NCBI GenBank assembly: GCA_022601595.1
Contig: JAJACI010000008.1
Location: forward strand, 1-45,823
Origin: Chlamydiia bacterium
Lineage (GTDB): Bacteria; Chlamydiota; Chlamydiia; Chlamydiales; 2-12-FULL-49-11
Reading direction: 5' to 3'
Length of the DNA: 45,823 bases
Within the stretch, counting starts at the first letter, position 1, and every line of letters begins with the position of its first letter. The notes below the pieces were generated by a model. The model saw only the letters and a list, made by a program, of their open reading frames with translations, was not told the origin of the DNA and made no database searches. This document shows, one piece after another, positions 34,974 to 43,190 of the stretch. Made by a program: the position numbers and the translations under genes.

Positions 34974-35013
34974 GAGACTCTAAAAAACGAGCAGTTATTC
35001 AGAATCTCCTCTA
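34971..35013. terminator. Family A 43-bp element acting as a shared terminator
   Basis: TAGGAGACTCT...AGCAGTTATTCAGAATCTCCTCTA folds into a hairpin whose ends match the ends of the 99-bp family A copy. The stop codon of the rightward barrel gene (TAG 34971-34973) and that of the leftward gene (complement CTA 35011-35013) are both part of its ends, so the element ends both convergent genes. Confidence 0.7.
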
Positions 35014-36102
35014 AGAAGACCCTGATACTTTTCCTTTTTTACTCTTAATTGCTGTTACAATAAATCGTATTAGAGGATTTATATTCCTACAAGACCCATC
35101 TTCATTATAATGGCGCTTAGCAAATTCTGCACCCATCTGCCGTTCAGTAGTCTCCATTTTAGGAAATGCATGAAGACATCTATCATTATTTACCACTAAT
35201 AAGTCACTCTCTGGTGTTACTGTCGGCAGTATGCAAACCACTTTCTCTGCAGAATCTTCTTTTAGATCATACCACTTTTGCATATGAATACCATCATTCA
35301 GCTGAGGGAAAAAACTCCCAAAAAATACATACCTATCAATAGTATACTTACTCCCTTTAGGTATTTTAATATGATGATATATTTTATCCTGTGGCTTCTC
35401 AGGCTGCCTACCTTTGAGATCATATACTAAAGTGGAAAGTGCATGTGACTTAGCAGTAGCATGGCTCTTACCTTCGCCAGCATTTTCTTTAGCCCCATAA
35501 CAAAATATTAGTAGTGAATCACTTACTTTCCCAGGTTGTTTAGATGGCCCATTATTGGAAGCTAGCCATCTAGTTTGAGGCAAATGAATTGCATCCTGAT
35601 GTGCTCCTGTTTCCCCTCTTTTTTCTGTATATTTAGCATCAACAACAAGTTTATTATATTGTTGTAGTGGCAGTAAATCTAATTCTATCACCAAAGCTGC
35701 TACGCTTTTCAACGCCTTCATAAACAATTGTTTATCCTCTACACAATATTTAGGCGGAGGAAATCCATCACACATATCCATCACCTCAGATGAATCTCTG
35801 CTTTGAATATCTATAACTACTCTACCGGCATACACCCCCCCTTTATCTCCTTCCAAAGATTCTAGCCATGACGTACTTTCCTTTTTCCTTTTAATTATTT
35901 TCTCGAACATAGGAAACAAGCCTAAAATTGGGCTGCTGCTACTATTTGGATTCCCTTTGATAACTAGACTATTTGCACTTACCGGAACAATCTGACTGAC
36001 AGGAGGTGTTACTTTTTCTTTAGTCTCTGCCTCAGTCTCTGCCGTAGTTGATGGATCTATTTTAGGTAAATTATTTTGAGTAGTAGAGGTTACACTTTGC
36101 AT
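35011..36102 (-). CDS. Possible 2OG-Fe(II) oxygenase-like protein with disordered N-terminus
   Basis: The product has 363 residues from ATG 36102 (AAGGA about 10 bases upstream; a Met four codons earlier sits on the ribosome site). The first about 60 residues are Ser/Thr/Pro-rich with no signal peptide. The rest has His-Gln-Asp (about 168-170) in GAHQDAIHLP and a far-downstream NNDRCLHAFPKM (His about 311) followed by Arg 10 residues later. That is the His-x-Asp...His...Arg layout of 2-oxoglutarate/Fe(II) dioxygenases such as prolyl hydroxylases. The match is by motif spacing only. A disordered N-terminus is also seen in type III effectors. Confidence 0.5.
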   Translation of the reverse strand: MQSVTSTTQNNLPKIDPSTTAETEAETKEKVTPPVSQIVPVSANSLVIKGNPNSSSSPILGLFPMFEKIIKRKKESTSWLESLEGDKGGVYAGRVVIDIQSRDSSEVMDMCDGFPPPKYCVEDKQLFMKALKSVAALVIELDLLPLQQYNKLVVDAKYTEKRGETGAHQDAIHLPQTRWLASNNGPSKQPGKVSDSLLIFCYGAKENAGEGKSHATAKSHALSTLVYDLKGRQPEKPQDKIYHHIKIPKGSKYTIDRYVFFGSFFPQLNDGIHMQKWYDLKEDSAEKVVCILPTVTPESDLLVVNNDRCLHAFPKMETTERQMGAEFAKRHYNEDGSCRNINPLIRFIVTAIKSKKGKVSGSS

Positions 36103-36205
36103 AGCAAATACCATCCTTCAAACATTTATTAACAACATGTTTATTATAAGTTAGTTTATTGCAAAAAGCAAATGTTAAAAAAAATAAGCTATAACCAAGG
36201 CCCTA

Positions 36206-36952
36206 TTACCCCATGAATGGGAGCACTTCGATTGTGTTATCGATTTTTGCCTTTAAAATAGAGGTAATTGCTGACAAAGTAGTCGATCCAGCAGCGTGGC
36301 AAGAGGTGCAGTTCCCTTCATATTCAATAAGGACAATGCCATTTTTTGTCAGATCTTTGACTTTTACGCCGCCATCGTCGAGTTCTACATAAGGTCTGAT
36401 ATCTTTTTCCATCACCCTTTCGATATGAGCAATTTGGACCTGTTTATCCAGCTCGTAAAAATTCTTTATCCCCTCCCCTTCTACGGAAAAATTACTCAGC
36501 CCTTCAGGAGTAGTAAAAGTATTTGGCACCAGCTTGTCTGCAATAAATCCAAAAGAGTCAATAACGTGGTTGACATAAGGAGATAAAAAGCGGATATAGT
36601 CTTCCATCACATCATCATCGTAAAGATTTGCGATTTCATACACTTGAAGCGTATCTAAAATATCAGAAGCTCGAAGGTGCACTACCGAGGAGACTTTTTT
36701 ATTCAATATGCATTCGGCAAGCCCTTCAAGCAACGCTGTCATAAAGGTTGCTGCGGTAACTACGTACTTCATATCGGTGAACATTTCAGCCGATGGGTCG
36801 TAAATAAGCTCTATCTTATAAGCAACAGATAATTTTTCATGAAAAAAATCTTCGCCGCTGCATTTTCCTGCGTGCTGAGGGCGAGCAATTTTTTTTCTCA
36901 TTTTATTGCTATATAGATCCCAAAACAGGTGATGGGTATATTTTTTATGCAT
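36206..36952 (-). CDS. nifU: NifU-like Fe-S scaffold protein
   Basis: The product has 248 residues. The C-terminal NifU domain carries the CxxC pair in EGNCTSCHAAGSTTLSAI (Cys215, Cys218) that holds an Fe-S cluster for transfer. The N-terminal about 150 residues resemble the IscU-like half but lack a recognisable set of three cysteines. It overlaps the NifS-like gene by 8 bases and corresponds to CT720 in Chlamydia, which has the same order with CT721 and CT722. Confidence 0.82.
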   Translation of the reverse strand: MHKKYTHHLFWDLYSNKMRKKIARPQHAGKCSGEDFFHEKLSVAYKIELIYDPSAEMFTDMKYVVTAATFMTALLEGLAECILNKKVSSVVHLRASDILDTLQVYEIANLYDDDVMEDYIRFLSPYVNHVIDSFGFIADKLVPNTFTTPEGLSNFSVEGEGIKNFYELDKQVQIAHIERVMEKDIRPYVELDDGGVKVKDLTKNGIVLIEYEGNCTSCHAAGSTTLSAITSILKAKIDNTIEVLPFMG

Positions 36953-37985
36953 AGCTTGATTCCTTTATTTTGGAAGCGATATCTATAATCATATCCCACC
37001 TTTGAAAAAGAGCTTGTTTAGAGGTCATGCTAGAAAATGAGAGTGAAACGGCGCATGCGCAAAGAGCTTTATCTACCTTCCTATTTTCAAGCACCTTAGA
37101 GACGCCTTGGTAAGAGGTGATAATGCCCGCGTCATATAAATGGTAGGCTAAATTTTCAGCAGAGAGACCTTCAAAGGCAAAGCACCATCTATCAAAAAGG
37201 TACTCTCCTCCCCCGTTAAAAAAGACAATAGAAGGATCTTTTTCTATTACATAGTCTATTATCTCATTTTTAATAAGAGAGTATTGCATAGGATTCGTAT
37301 CCATCATCTCGAGAGCTTCTTTAGCGTATGCCGATAGAGCAAAATATTCTTTCAAGCAAAAGTCCTCTCCCCAAGTAGAGCCTTTTAGCTCTTCTTTAGC
37401 GGCAACAGCCACTAGATTTTCATGCGCAAATGTAAGTATATCAATAGGCAAATCTTGGAAACGGAAAAAAACTTTTCCGGCGCTTTCTGTCGCATCGATA
37501 AATAAAAATAGATCTTCTGCACTACAAATATTTGCCATCTCAAAAACAGGATGCAAAACACCGGTAAACTCTTCTGTCCAAGAAGAGAACAGAGCAAGCG
37601 ATCGTTTGGAAATAGCCGCCATCAAACTCTCTTTAGTGACTTTCCCGCACGCGTCCACCTCAATTTCTTTCACGCTTAGCCCAAGTCTTCCTGCGCTTTT
37701 AAGAATCTCTACCATTTTTTTCTGTTCCCCTTTGGGAACAAGAATTTCATTACGACCTGATCGTTGGGCTTTGGGCATAAGCACTTCATAAAGCGTCTTA
37801 AGGAGCACCTCTTGCATAGAAGGGAGAAAATAAAGGGGATTCTCTTTTTTTGCGCCAATTACATCTAAGATAGGATCTTTTGCTTTTACTATCTGCTTTA
37901 AAGTCTCACGCCTTTGAGAAAAAGATAGTGCCTGAGCAAGTCTTTCCCCGTCTAAATAGGCCTCTTTTACTTTTGATGACATCAT
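36945..37985 (-). CDS. nifS: NifS-like protein without the PLP lysine and catalytic cysteine
   Basis: The product has 346 residues and follows the class V aminotransferase plan: FLFIDATESAGK (Asp164, PLP-ring contact) followed by IDILTFAHE where active cysteine desulfurases have Ser-Ala-His-Lys. Here the position of the Schiff-base Lys is Glu189. The catalytic-Cys loop (usually SxGSAC) reads ITSYQGVSK with no Cys. So it probably cannot bind PLP in the usual way or form a persulfide, although its gene order with NifU is that of CT721. It may be a non-catalytic partner. Overlaps gpmA by 4 bases and NifU by 8. Confidence 0.8.
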   Translation of the reverse strand: MMSSKVKEAYLDGERLAQALSFSQRRETLKQIVKAKDPILDVIGAKKENPLYFLPSMQEVLLKTLYEVLMPKAQRSGRNEILVPKGEQKKMVEILKSAGRLGLSVKEIEVDACGKVTKESLMAAISKRSLALFSSWTEEFTGVLHPVFEMANICSAEDLFLFIDATESAGKVFFRFQDLPIDILTFAHENLVAVAAKEELKGSTWGEDFCLKEYFALSAYAKEALEMMDTNPMQYSLIKNEIIDYVIEKDPSIVFFNGGGEYLFDRWCFAFEGLSAENLAYHLYDAGIITSYQGVSKVLENRKVDKALCACAVSLSFSSMTSKQALFQRWDMIIDIASKIKESSYA

Positions 37986-38641
37986 ATTTTCCCCTCAACA
38001 AAAGTATTATTTTCATAAGAAAAAATTAAAGGGGTTCCAGTTGCAATCTCATAGGCAACAATCTCACTATCGGATACATCCATCACCTCTTTTACAATAC
38101 CCCTCAAAGAGTTGCCGTGGGCAACAATAAGCACTGTTTCCCCCGCTTTTACCCTCGGTAAAATTTCTTTATCAAAATAAGGAAGTGTTCTCTTGATAGT
38201 CATTTCTAAGCTCTCTCCATTTGGAGGGGGAATATCATAACTACGTCTATACTGGGTAAAAAGCTCCTCTCCAACCTTTTCTTTAAAAGCATTTTTCTCT
38301 TTTCCCTGAAGATCACCGTAAAATCTTTCATTTAAAGCCTCTGATACATGGACCATTAATGAAGATTCTTTATCTATCCCGTGAAAATATCTTTTGTCAT
38401 CATGTTCAAGGTACATACTTCGTCTATCTTCATTTTCCAGCATCGCAAGCTGAAGAGTCATCTGCGCGCGGCTTAAGCAGGAAGTGTAGATAGCATCAAA
38501 TGTAATTTTAGAAAGAAGCTTTCCAGCAGCAGTAGCCTCTTCTACACCTCTCTTTGAAAGAGAAATATCAACCCATCCTGTAAAAATATTTTTTTGATTC
38601 CAAGTGGAGTTACCATGTCTTAATAGAATTAGTTTACCCAT
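37982..38641 (-). CDS. gpmA: 2,3-bisphosphoglycerate-dependent phosphoglycerate mutase
   Basis: The product has 219 residues. The phosphohistidine motif LILLRHGNSTWN (His9) opens the protein, with VAHGNSLR near the end supplying the second His. It interconverts 3- and 2-phosphoglycerate in glycolysis. Corresponds to CT722. First gene of a three-gene operon with the NifS- and NifU-like genes, each overlapping the next. Divergent from the pseudouridine synthase gene. Confidence 0.95.
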   Translation of the reverse strand: MGKLILLRHGNSTWNQKNIFTGWVDISLSKRGVEEATAAGKLLSKITFDAIYTSCLSRAQMTLQLAMLENEDRRSMYLEHDDKRYFHGIDKESSLMVHVSEALNERFYGDLQGKEKNAFKEKVGEELFTQYRRSYDIPPPNGESLEMTIKRTLPYFDKEILPRVKAGETVLIVAHGNSLRGIVKEVMDVSDSEIVAYEIATGTPLIFSYENNTFVEGKI

Positions 38642-38714
38642 ATACCCATATTCTCTTTTTGTAAATTTGTCCCTATGGTACCATATAATCGTTAAAATAT
38701 GGAACTATCTTATT

Positions 38715-39458
38715 ATGGAAAAAATTCGTCTCAATAAAATTCTTGCAAATGCCGGAATTGCTAGCCGCAGAAACTCTGATCTCCTTATGCAAGAGGGGCG
38801 CGTAACCCTTAACGGGCAAATTTGTACCGCTCTTGGAACCACAGCAGATCCAAAAAAAGACTTTATCACGGTAGATGGAAAACCTATATCAAAAAAACCT
38901 GCTAAACAGGTAACTTATTTATTAAATAAGCCTTCTGGTTATATCTGTAGTAACAAACGTCACGGCAATGACAAGCTTGCTATCGACCTAATAAAAGAGA
39001 GAAAAGCTCGTCTTTATACTATTGGCCGTCTAGACAAGCTTACAGAAGGATTGATCCTTGTCACCTCGGAAGGCGATTATGCAAACCTTGTTATGCATCC
39101 ATCATCCAATATAGAGAGACAGTATACGGTAAAGACAAAGCAAGAAGTAACCTACGAGGATATACAAAAGATCAAGAAAGGGACCTATATTGAAAGAAGA
39201 AAAATTGTTCCTGTATCCGTATCCAAAAAGAAAAAAAGAGAAATTTCTATAACGGTAATGGAAGGGAAGAAGCACGAGGTACGTCTGCTTGTTGCAAGAA
39301 CCGGTTTATCCATAAGCGGTTTAAAGAGAATACGGTTAGGGTGCTTAGAGCTTGGAAGCCTGCCAAAAGGTGCCCATAGAGTCCTTTCAGAAAAGGAAAA
39401 AAACTTAATATTTGAAAAAAGAGCTAGCATTAAAAAAGCGACACCCTCTAAACTTTAA
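38715..39458 (+). CDS. RluB-family rRNA pseudouridine synthase
   Basis: The product has 247 residues from ATG 38715; the longer frame overlaps gpmA and is not real. An N-terminal S4 RNA-binding domain (IRLNKILANAGIASRR, EGRVTLNGQ) is followed by the catalytic motif GRLDKLTEGLIL, whose Asp is the nucleophile of RsuA/RluB enzymes. They turn a uridine of rRNA into pseudouridine. Which rRNA site is not readable. It corresponds to CT723 beside gpmA. The DUF47 gene follows after 3 bases. Confidence 0.92.
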   Translation: MEKIRLNKILANAGIASRRNSDLLMQEGRVTLNGQICTALGTTADPKKDFITVDGKPISKKPAKQVTYLLNKPSGYICSNKRHGNDKLAIDLIKERKARLYTIGRLDKLTEGLILVTSEGDYANLVMHPSSNIERQYTVKTKQEVTYEDIQKIKKGTYIERRKIVPVSVSKKKKREISITVMEGKKHEVRLLVARTGLSISGLKRIRLGCLELGSLPKGAHRVLSEKEKNLIFEKRASIKKATPSKL

Positions 39459-39461
39459 ACC

Positions 39462-40136
39462 ATGAATATATTCTCCTCATTGTTTCCAAGGACTCCGCTG
39501 TCGCATCTGCAGCTGCACATGGAAAAAACATGCGCCTGTCTTGCAAAGTTAAAAGAGCTTTGCCAGATACGAGAAAAAGCAGAGCCCTGCGAGATAGAAA
39601 AGATAGCAAAAAAGATCTCTGAGCTAGAGCATGATGCGGATCTAATAAAAAATGATATCCGCAGCTCTCTTCCAAAAAGTTTTCTTTTTTCCATGGATAG
39701 AATAAATTTTCTAGAAATATTAACCCTTCAAGATAACCTTGCCGATACTGCAGAAGATATCTCTGATATACTTATCCTTAAAAAGCTTTCACCGCTACCT
39801 GCGCTTGAAGAAAAGCTTCATGAGTATATTGACACCAATCTTGATGCGACATGGATATTAAAAGAGATCGTTTTCAACCTAGACACTTTGATAGAAGCAT
39901 CTTTTGGCGGCCCCATTGCGGTAAAAATGAAAGGGCAAATCCATGATATCACAGTAAAAGAACATGAGGCAGATGTGATAAAAAAAGAGGTGAAAAAGAC
40001 CCTTTTCTCCCTTGCAGACCAACTAGAATTTGCAGATTTTATCTTATGGCTAAATTTTATTGAAGAGATAGGGGTTATCTCGCATTTTGCGGAAAAAGAA
40101 GCTCTACGAATCGGAATGTTACTAAACACCAAGTGA
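39462..40136 (+). CDS. DUF47 (PhoU-like) protein
   Basis: The product has 224 residues, all helical, with repeated Glu-x-x-x-Asp metal-binding signatures (ISELEHDADLI, VKEHEADVI) as in PhoU-like proteins. Members encoded next to PiT transporters are thought to regulate them. The gene ends 4 bases before pit, and the pair corresponds to CT691-CT692 in Chlamydia. Confidence 0.88.
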   Translation: MNIFSSLFPRTPLSHLQLHMEKTCACLAKLKELCQIREKAEPCEIEKIAKKISELEHDADLIKNDIRSSLPKSFLFSMDRINFLEILTLQDNLADTAEDISDILILKKLSPLPALEEKLHEYIDTNLDATWILKEIVFNLDTLIEASFGGPIAVKMKGQIHDITVKEHEADVIKKEVKKTLFSLADQLEFADFILWLNFIEEIGVISHFAEKEALRIGMLLNTK

Positions 40137-40140
40137 TTTT

Positions 40141-41568
40141 ATGGAAATATTTTTTATAGCCCTTGCTCTCCTTATCGGCTTTTACATGTTATGGAATATT
40201 GGCGCAAATGATGTAGCAAATGCAGTAGGAACCTCTGTAGGCTCCGGTGCTATCACATTAAAAAGAGCGATCATCATAGCAGCAGTATTAGAATTTGGCG
40301 GTGCTTTTCTCTTAGGATCGAATGTTTCTGAAACCATTCAAAAAGGGATCATCGACCCAGCGATGTTTTTAAATACCCCTAATATATTTGTTGTGGGCAT
40401 GCTTTCAGCTCTGCTTGCAACCGCCATCTGGCTACAAATTGCCACCTTCTTCAGATGGCCAGTGTCCACCACCCATGCAATTGTTGGTAGTGTGATGGGC
40501 TTCGGCATCCTGATAGGTGGATTCCATGCAGTGCAGTGGGCAGAGGTGGGTAAAATTGCATTAAGCTGGGTGATATCACCTACACTTGCCGGAGTATTTG
40601 CTTTTCTATTCTTCTCATTTATTCAAAGGAAAATCCTTTTCTCGTTTAACCCCCTCCTATCAACCAAACGATTTGCTCCACTATTTGCATTTTTAGTGCT
40701 CCTGGTCTTCTGCCTCTCCACTTTTATGGGTGGAATCAAAAGCCTTTACCTAGAAATATCCCTCTATTTTACTATCCTTTTATCAACTATTATCAGCTTT
40801 TTTGGAGCGATGATCGTTGCCTTTATCTGCCGCAGCCAGTCAAAAAATGCTAAGATGAGCTATATACTCGCTGCCAAGCATGACAGACGTCTTTATTCAT
40901 TATTAAAAGTGCAAAAGCACCTGATAAGAGCAAGGCTCGCCACAAGAGATGATGGCGTGAGAAAAGATATGAACACTATGCTTGCAGAAACAGAATCGCT
41001 AATAAAAGTTGCGCAAGATAAAGCGCCCTTCCAAACAGAGCTTGACTCGGACTACAGAAATGCCGAAGCAATATTTGCTATGCTGCAAATACTCACCGCA
41101 TGCTTTGTAGCCTTCGCACACGGTTCCAACGATGTAGCAAATGCTATAGGACCGGTCTCTGGAATAATAGATGTAATAAGAGATCCCGCATCGCTCATCA
41201 AATCTACCACCATCTCCATCCCCCTCCTCCTCTTTGGCGGCGCAGGAATTATCGTAGGTCTTGCCACCTATGGATATAAGGTGATAGAGACTATAGGAAA
41301 TAAAATCACGCAGCTCACGCCAACACGCGGATTTGCCGCAGAATTTGCAGCCGCATCCACCATACTTGTTGCCAGTAAGTTTGGCATGCCCATATCCACC
41401 ACCCACGCAATAGTGGGAGCCGTTCTTGGAGTTGGCCTTGCAAAAGGACTCTCAGCCCTAAACTTCAAACTTATCAAAGATATCTTCCTCTCATGGGTAA
41501 TCACCCTCCCCTCCGCTGCTATCTTTACCGTCATCATCTATACCATCTTCTCGCTCTTCCTCCTTTAA
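40141..41568 (+). CDS. pit: PiT-family inorganic phosphate transporter
   Basis: The product has 475 residues. The two duplicated PiT signatures are intact: NIGANDVANAVGTSVGSGA near residue 20 and AHGSNDVANAIGPVSG near residue 330. Each half also has RWPVSTTHAIVGSV-type and GMPISTTHAIVGAV-type sequences. About 10 membrane segments; a large hydrophilic loop lies between the halves (about 230-300). It takes up phosphate with protons or sodium. It follows the DUF47 regulator gene after 4 bases. Confidence 0.95.
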   Translation: MEIFFIALALLIGFYMLWNIGANDVANAVGTSVGSGAITLKRAIIIAAVLEFGGAFLLGSNVSETIQKGIIDPAMFLNTPNIFVVGMLSALLATAIWLQIATFFRWPVSTTHAIVGSVMGFGILIGGFHAVQWAEVGKIALSWVISPTLAGVFAFLFFSFIQRKILFSFNPLLSTKRFAPLFAFLVLLVFCLSTFMGGIKSLYLEISLYFTILLSTIISFFGAMIVAFICRSQSKNAKMSYILAAKHDRRLYSLLKVQKHLIRARLATRDDGVRKDMNTMLAETESLIKVAQDKAPFQTELDSDYRNAEAIFAMLQILTACFVAFAHGSNDVANAIGPVSGIIDVIRDPASLIKSTTISIPLLLFGGAGIIVGLATYGYKVIETIGNKITQLTPTRGFAAEFAAASTILVASKFGMPISTTHAIVGAVLGVGLAKGLSALNFKLIKDIFLSWVITLPSAAIFTVIIYTIFSLFLL

Positions 41569-41589
41569 AACTTACATGGAAGACTCTCC

Positions 41590-41702
41590 TTAGGGGCGCC
41601 GCCCCTAAAACCCCGGCTAAGGGCCGCGCCCTTAGCAATCCCTTCTTTGCCTGGTTACTACAATTGTAGTAACCAGAAAAAACCTACTACATTTGTAGTA
41701 GG
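41590..41702. terminator. Four consecutive hairpins after pit
   Basis: Four hairpins in 113 bases: TTAGGGGC/GCCCCTAA (41590-41608), GCTAAGGGC-CGC-GCCCTTAGC (41616-41636), the perfect 26-base palindrome CTGGTTACTACAATTGTAGTAACCAG (41651-41676; shown in two halves of 13 it reads CTGGTTACTACAA and its complement), and CCTACTAC-ATTT-GTAGTAGG (41683-41702). The last two share TACTAC/GTAGTA arms. None has a long T run. They lie between pit and the ArtJ-like gene. Confidence 0.6.
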
Positions 41703-41749
41703 CTAGAGAAATTGACACATATGCTTGGTCGTGGTAATGGTGAATTAAG

Positions 41750-42481
41750 ATGAAAAGATTTTTGCCGCTACTACTTTTGTGCACTCTCTCCTGCTCTGGA
41801 TTGATTCCTAAGAAGAAGGTGAAGATTGCTATGGACCCTTCTTTTATGAATAGTCCTGTGGGCAATAAGCAGGCAGATGTATATGCTTTTACCAACGAGC
41901 TCTTGGAGATGGTTTTTAAAGAGACGCGATATGAAATTGTATATAAAGATGCGAGCTGGGATGATATGCTTTTTGGATTAAAAGAGCATACGGCAGATTT
42001 AATCATCTCTTCTATGCCTACTTCGTATGAGGCAGAAAAAGATTTTAGTTTTTCTGCTATGTTTTTATCTCTTGGAGATATTTTTGTAACGAGGAAGAAT
42101 ATCTCTGCAGCAAACTTTGGTGATTTTAATGGAAAGATTATCGCCATACAGGAGCATGCCCCGCTCCTTTCTACCTTTCAATCTTATCCAAATGTGAATA
42201 TCACCTATTACCAAAGCACTCCCCAGGCTCTTGAAGAGATAGCCTCATCAAAAATTGATGGCGCTCTCATCCCATATATCTCCCTTGCCTCTTTCCTCTC
42301 CGAAGAGTACCGTTACCTGCTAAAATTTAGCAATAACAAGTATACCAATACAGGCCTTCGCCTTGTTTCCTTAAAAGAGATGCAACAGCAAGTAATAAGG
42401 ACCTTTAATACCCGCCTGGCCACCCTTATAGAAGATGGCTCTTTAGAAAAACTACTTATCAAATGGAACCTTGTACTATAG
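41750..42481 (+). CDS. artJ: ArtJ-like amino acid-binding lipoprotein
   Basis: The product has 243 residues. A lipobox TLSC (Cys15) marks it as a lipoprotein. The body is a periplasmic binding protein of the SBP_bac_3 family: KVKIAMDPSFMNSP start, then the ADLIISSMPTSYEAEKDFSFSA pattern typical of this family. The Chlamydia homologue ArtJ (CT381) binds arginine; ligand here is inferred by family only. No ABC permease genes follow in the window. Confidence 0.82.
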   Translation: MKRFLPLLLLCTLSCSGLIPKKKVKIAMDPSFMNSPVGNKQADVYAFTNELLEMVFKETRYEIVYKDASWDDMLFGLKEHTADLIISSMPTSYEAEKDFSFSAMFLSLGDIFVTRKNISAANFGDFNGKIIAIQEHAPLLSTFQSYPNVNITYYQSTPQALEEIASSKIDGALIPYISLASFLSEEYRYLLKFSNNKYTNTGLRLVSLKEMQQQVIRTFNTRLATLIEDGSLEKLLIKWNLVL

Positions 42482-42635
42482 TCCTGAACCTTGTTTCACT
42501 ATCAACGATCTTTCTACTAGTTTTTTCATAACATGAGGAAAGCACTTTTCTACCTTTCTCCCTATCAAAAGGTCGAACAATGGAGAAAGGAGCCCTCTTA
42601 CTGTAAATCTTTCTTTGGAAAATAGTAATGTTTAC

Positions 42636-42664
42636 TTGACGGAATCTTGATTACACGGTATTCT
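42636..42664 (+). promoter_or_regulatory. Promoter of the 112-residue gene
   Basis: TTGACG (42636-42641), 17-base spacer, TATTCT (42659-42664), 20 bases before the ATG, with AAAAGGAG in between. A good sigma-66/70 match. Confidence 0.65.
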
Positions 42665-42684
42665 TTTTTTTAAAAGGAGTTAGA

Positions 42685-43023
42685 ATGCAACCTCTTTCTG
42701 ATCAAGATTATAATGCAATGAAAGAGGGGCTCGAAAGAGCGATAAGGGACACCACCGAACTATCCAACTACATAACAGTAAACGTCCCAATAGACTTGGG
42801 TAAAGTAGTCTCTCTTATAAAACAAATAGCTGAAAATCTTTGCCTCCTAACAAACCTTGATCACTATTCTGTGTATGCAAACACCCCTCTCCATAATGGT
42901 ATGCGTAATATTGCACAACAAGCTTGGTCCGTGCAAAAACAACTTCAAAACATTCAACAAGCTTTAATAGCCGGTGGGATACATGATCTGCAAACACAGC
43001 TTGAAGCTCTTCATCTTACCTAA
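42685..43023 (+). CDS. Small helical hypothetical protein
   Basis: The product has 112 residues, no signal peptide or membrane segment, largely helical with many Gln, Asn and Leu (IQQALIAGGIHDLQTQLEALHLT end). Strong ribosome site AAAAGGAG and a good promoter show that it is a real, expressed gene. No family recognised. Stands alone between artJ and the glgP convergent end. Confidence 0.7.
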   Translation: MQPLSDQDYNAMKEGLERAIRDTTELSNYITVNVPIDLGKVVSLIKQIAENLCLLTNLDHYSVYANTPLHNGMRNIAQQAWSVQKQLQNIQQALIAGGIHDLQTQLEALHLT

Positions 43024-43081
43024 CACTAAACAAAGAGAAAATATTATCTCCTTTTTTATACATTCTACTAGTCTTAGATAT

Positions 43082-43189
43082 AAAAGGAGCGGGTTTTGGA
43101 TGAGATCTTTGTAATTTCGGATCCGACGTGTATATATGATACTCTAGGATCCGAAATAAGAAAGAGATCGCCAAAAGACGCCCCTTTTT
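43082..43189. repeat. Large inverted repeat between the small gene and glgP
   Basis: Arms of 43 bases (43082-43124 and 43147-43189) match in reverse complement at roughly 30 positions, with a perfect inner stem TTTCGGATCC/GGATCCGAAA and a 22-base loop. ACTAGTCTT stands on both sides (43067-43075 and 43190-43198) as a direct repeat. The second copy includes the glgP stop codon. It may be a non-autonomous element or act as terminator for both convergent genes. Confidence 0.6.
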
Positions 43190-43190
43190 A

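Noticed and set aside
38604-38714. Extended N-terminus of the pseudouridine synthase
   Set aside because: Overlaps gpmA and precedes a normal S4-domain start at 38715.
40999-41537. Antisense frames over the pit gene
   Set aside because: Gly-rich or Ala-rich mirror translations of the PiT repeats; no start signals.
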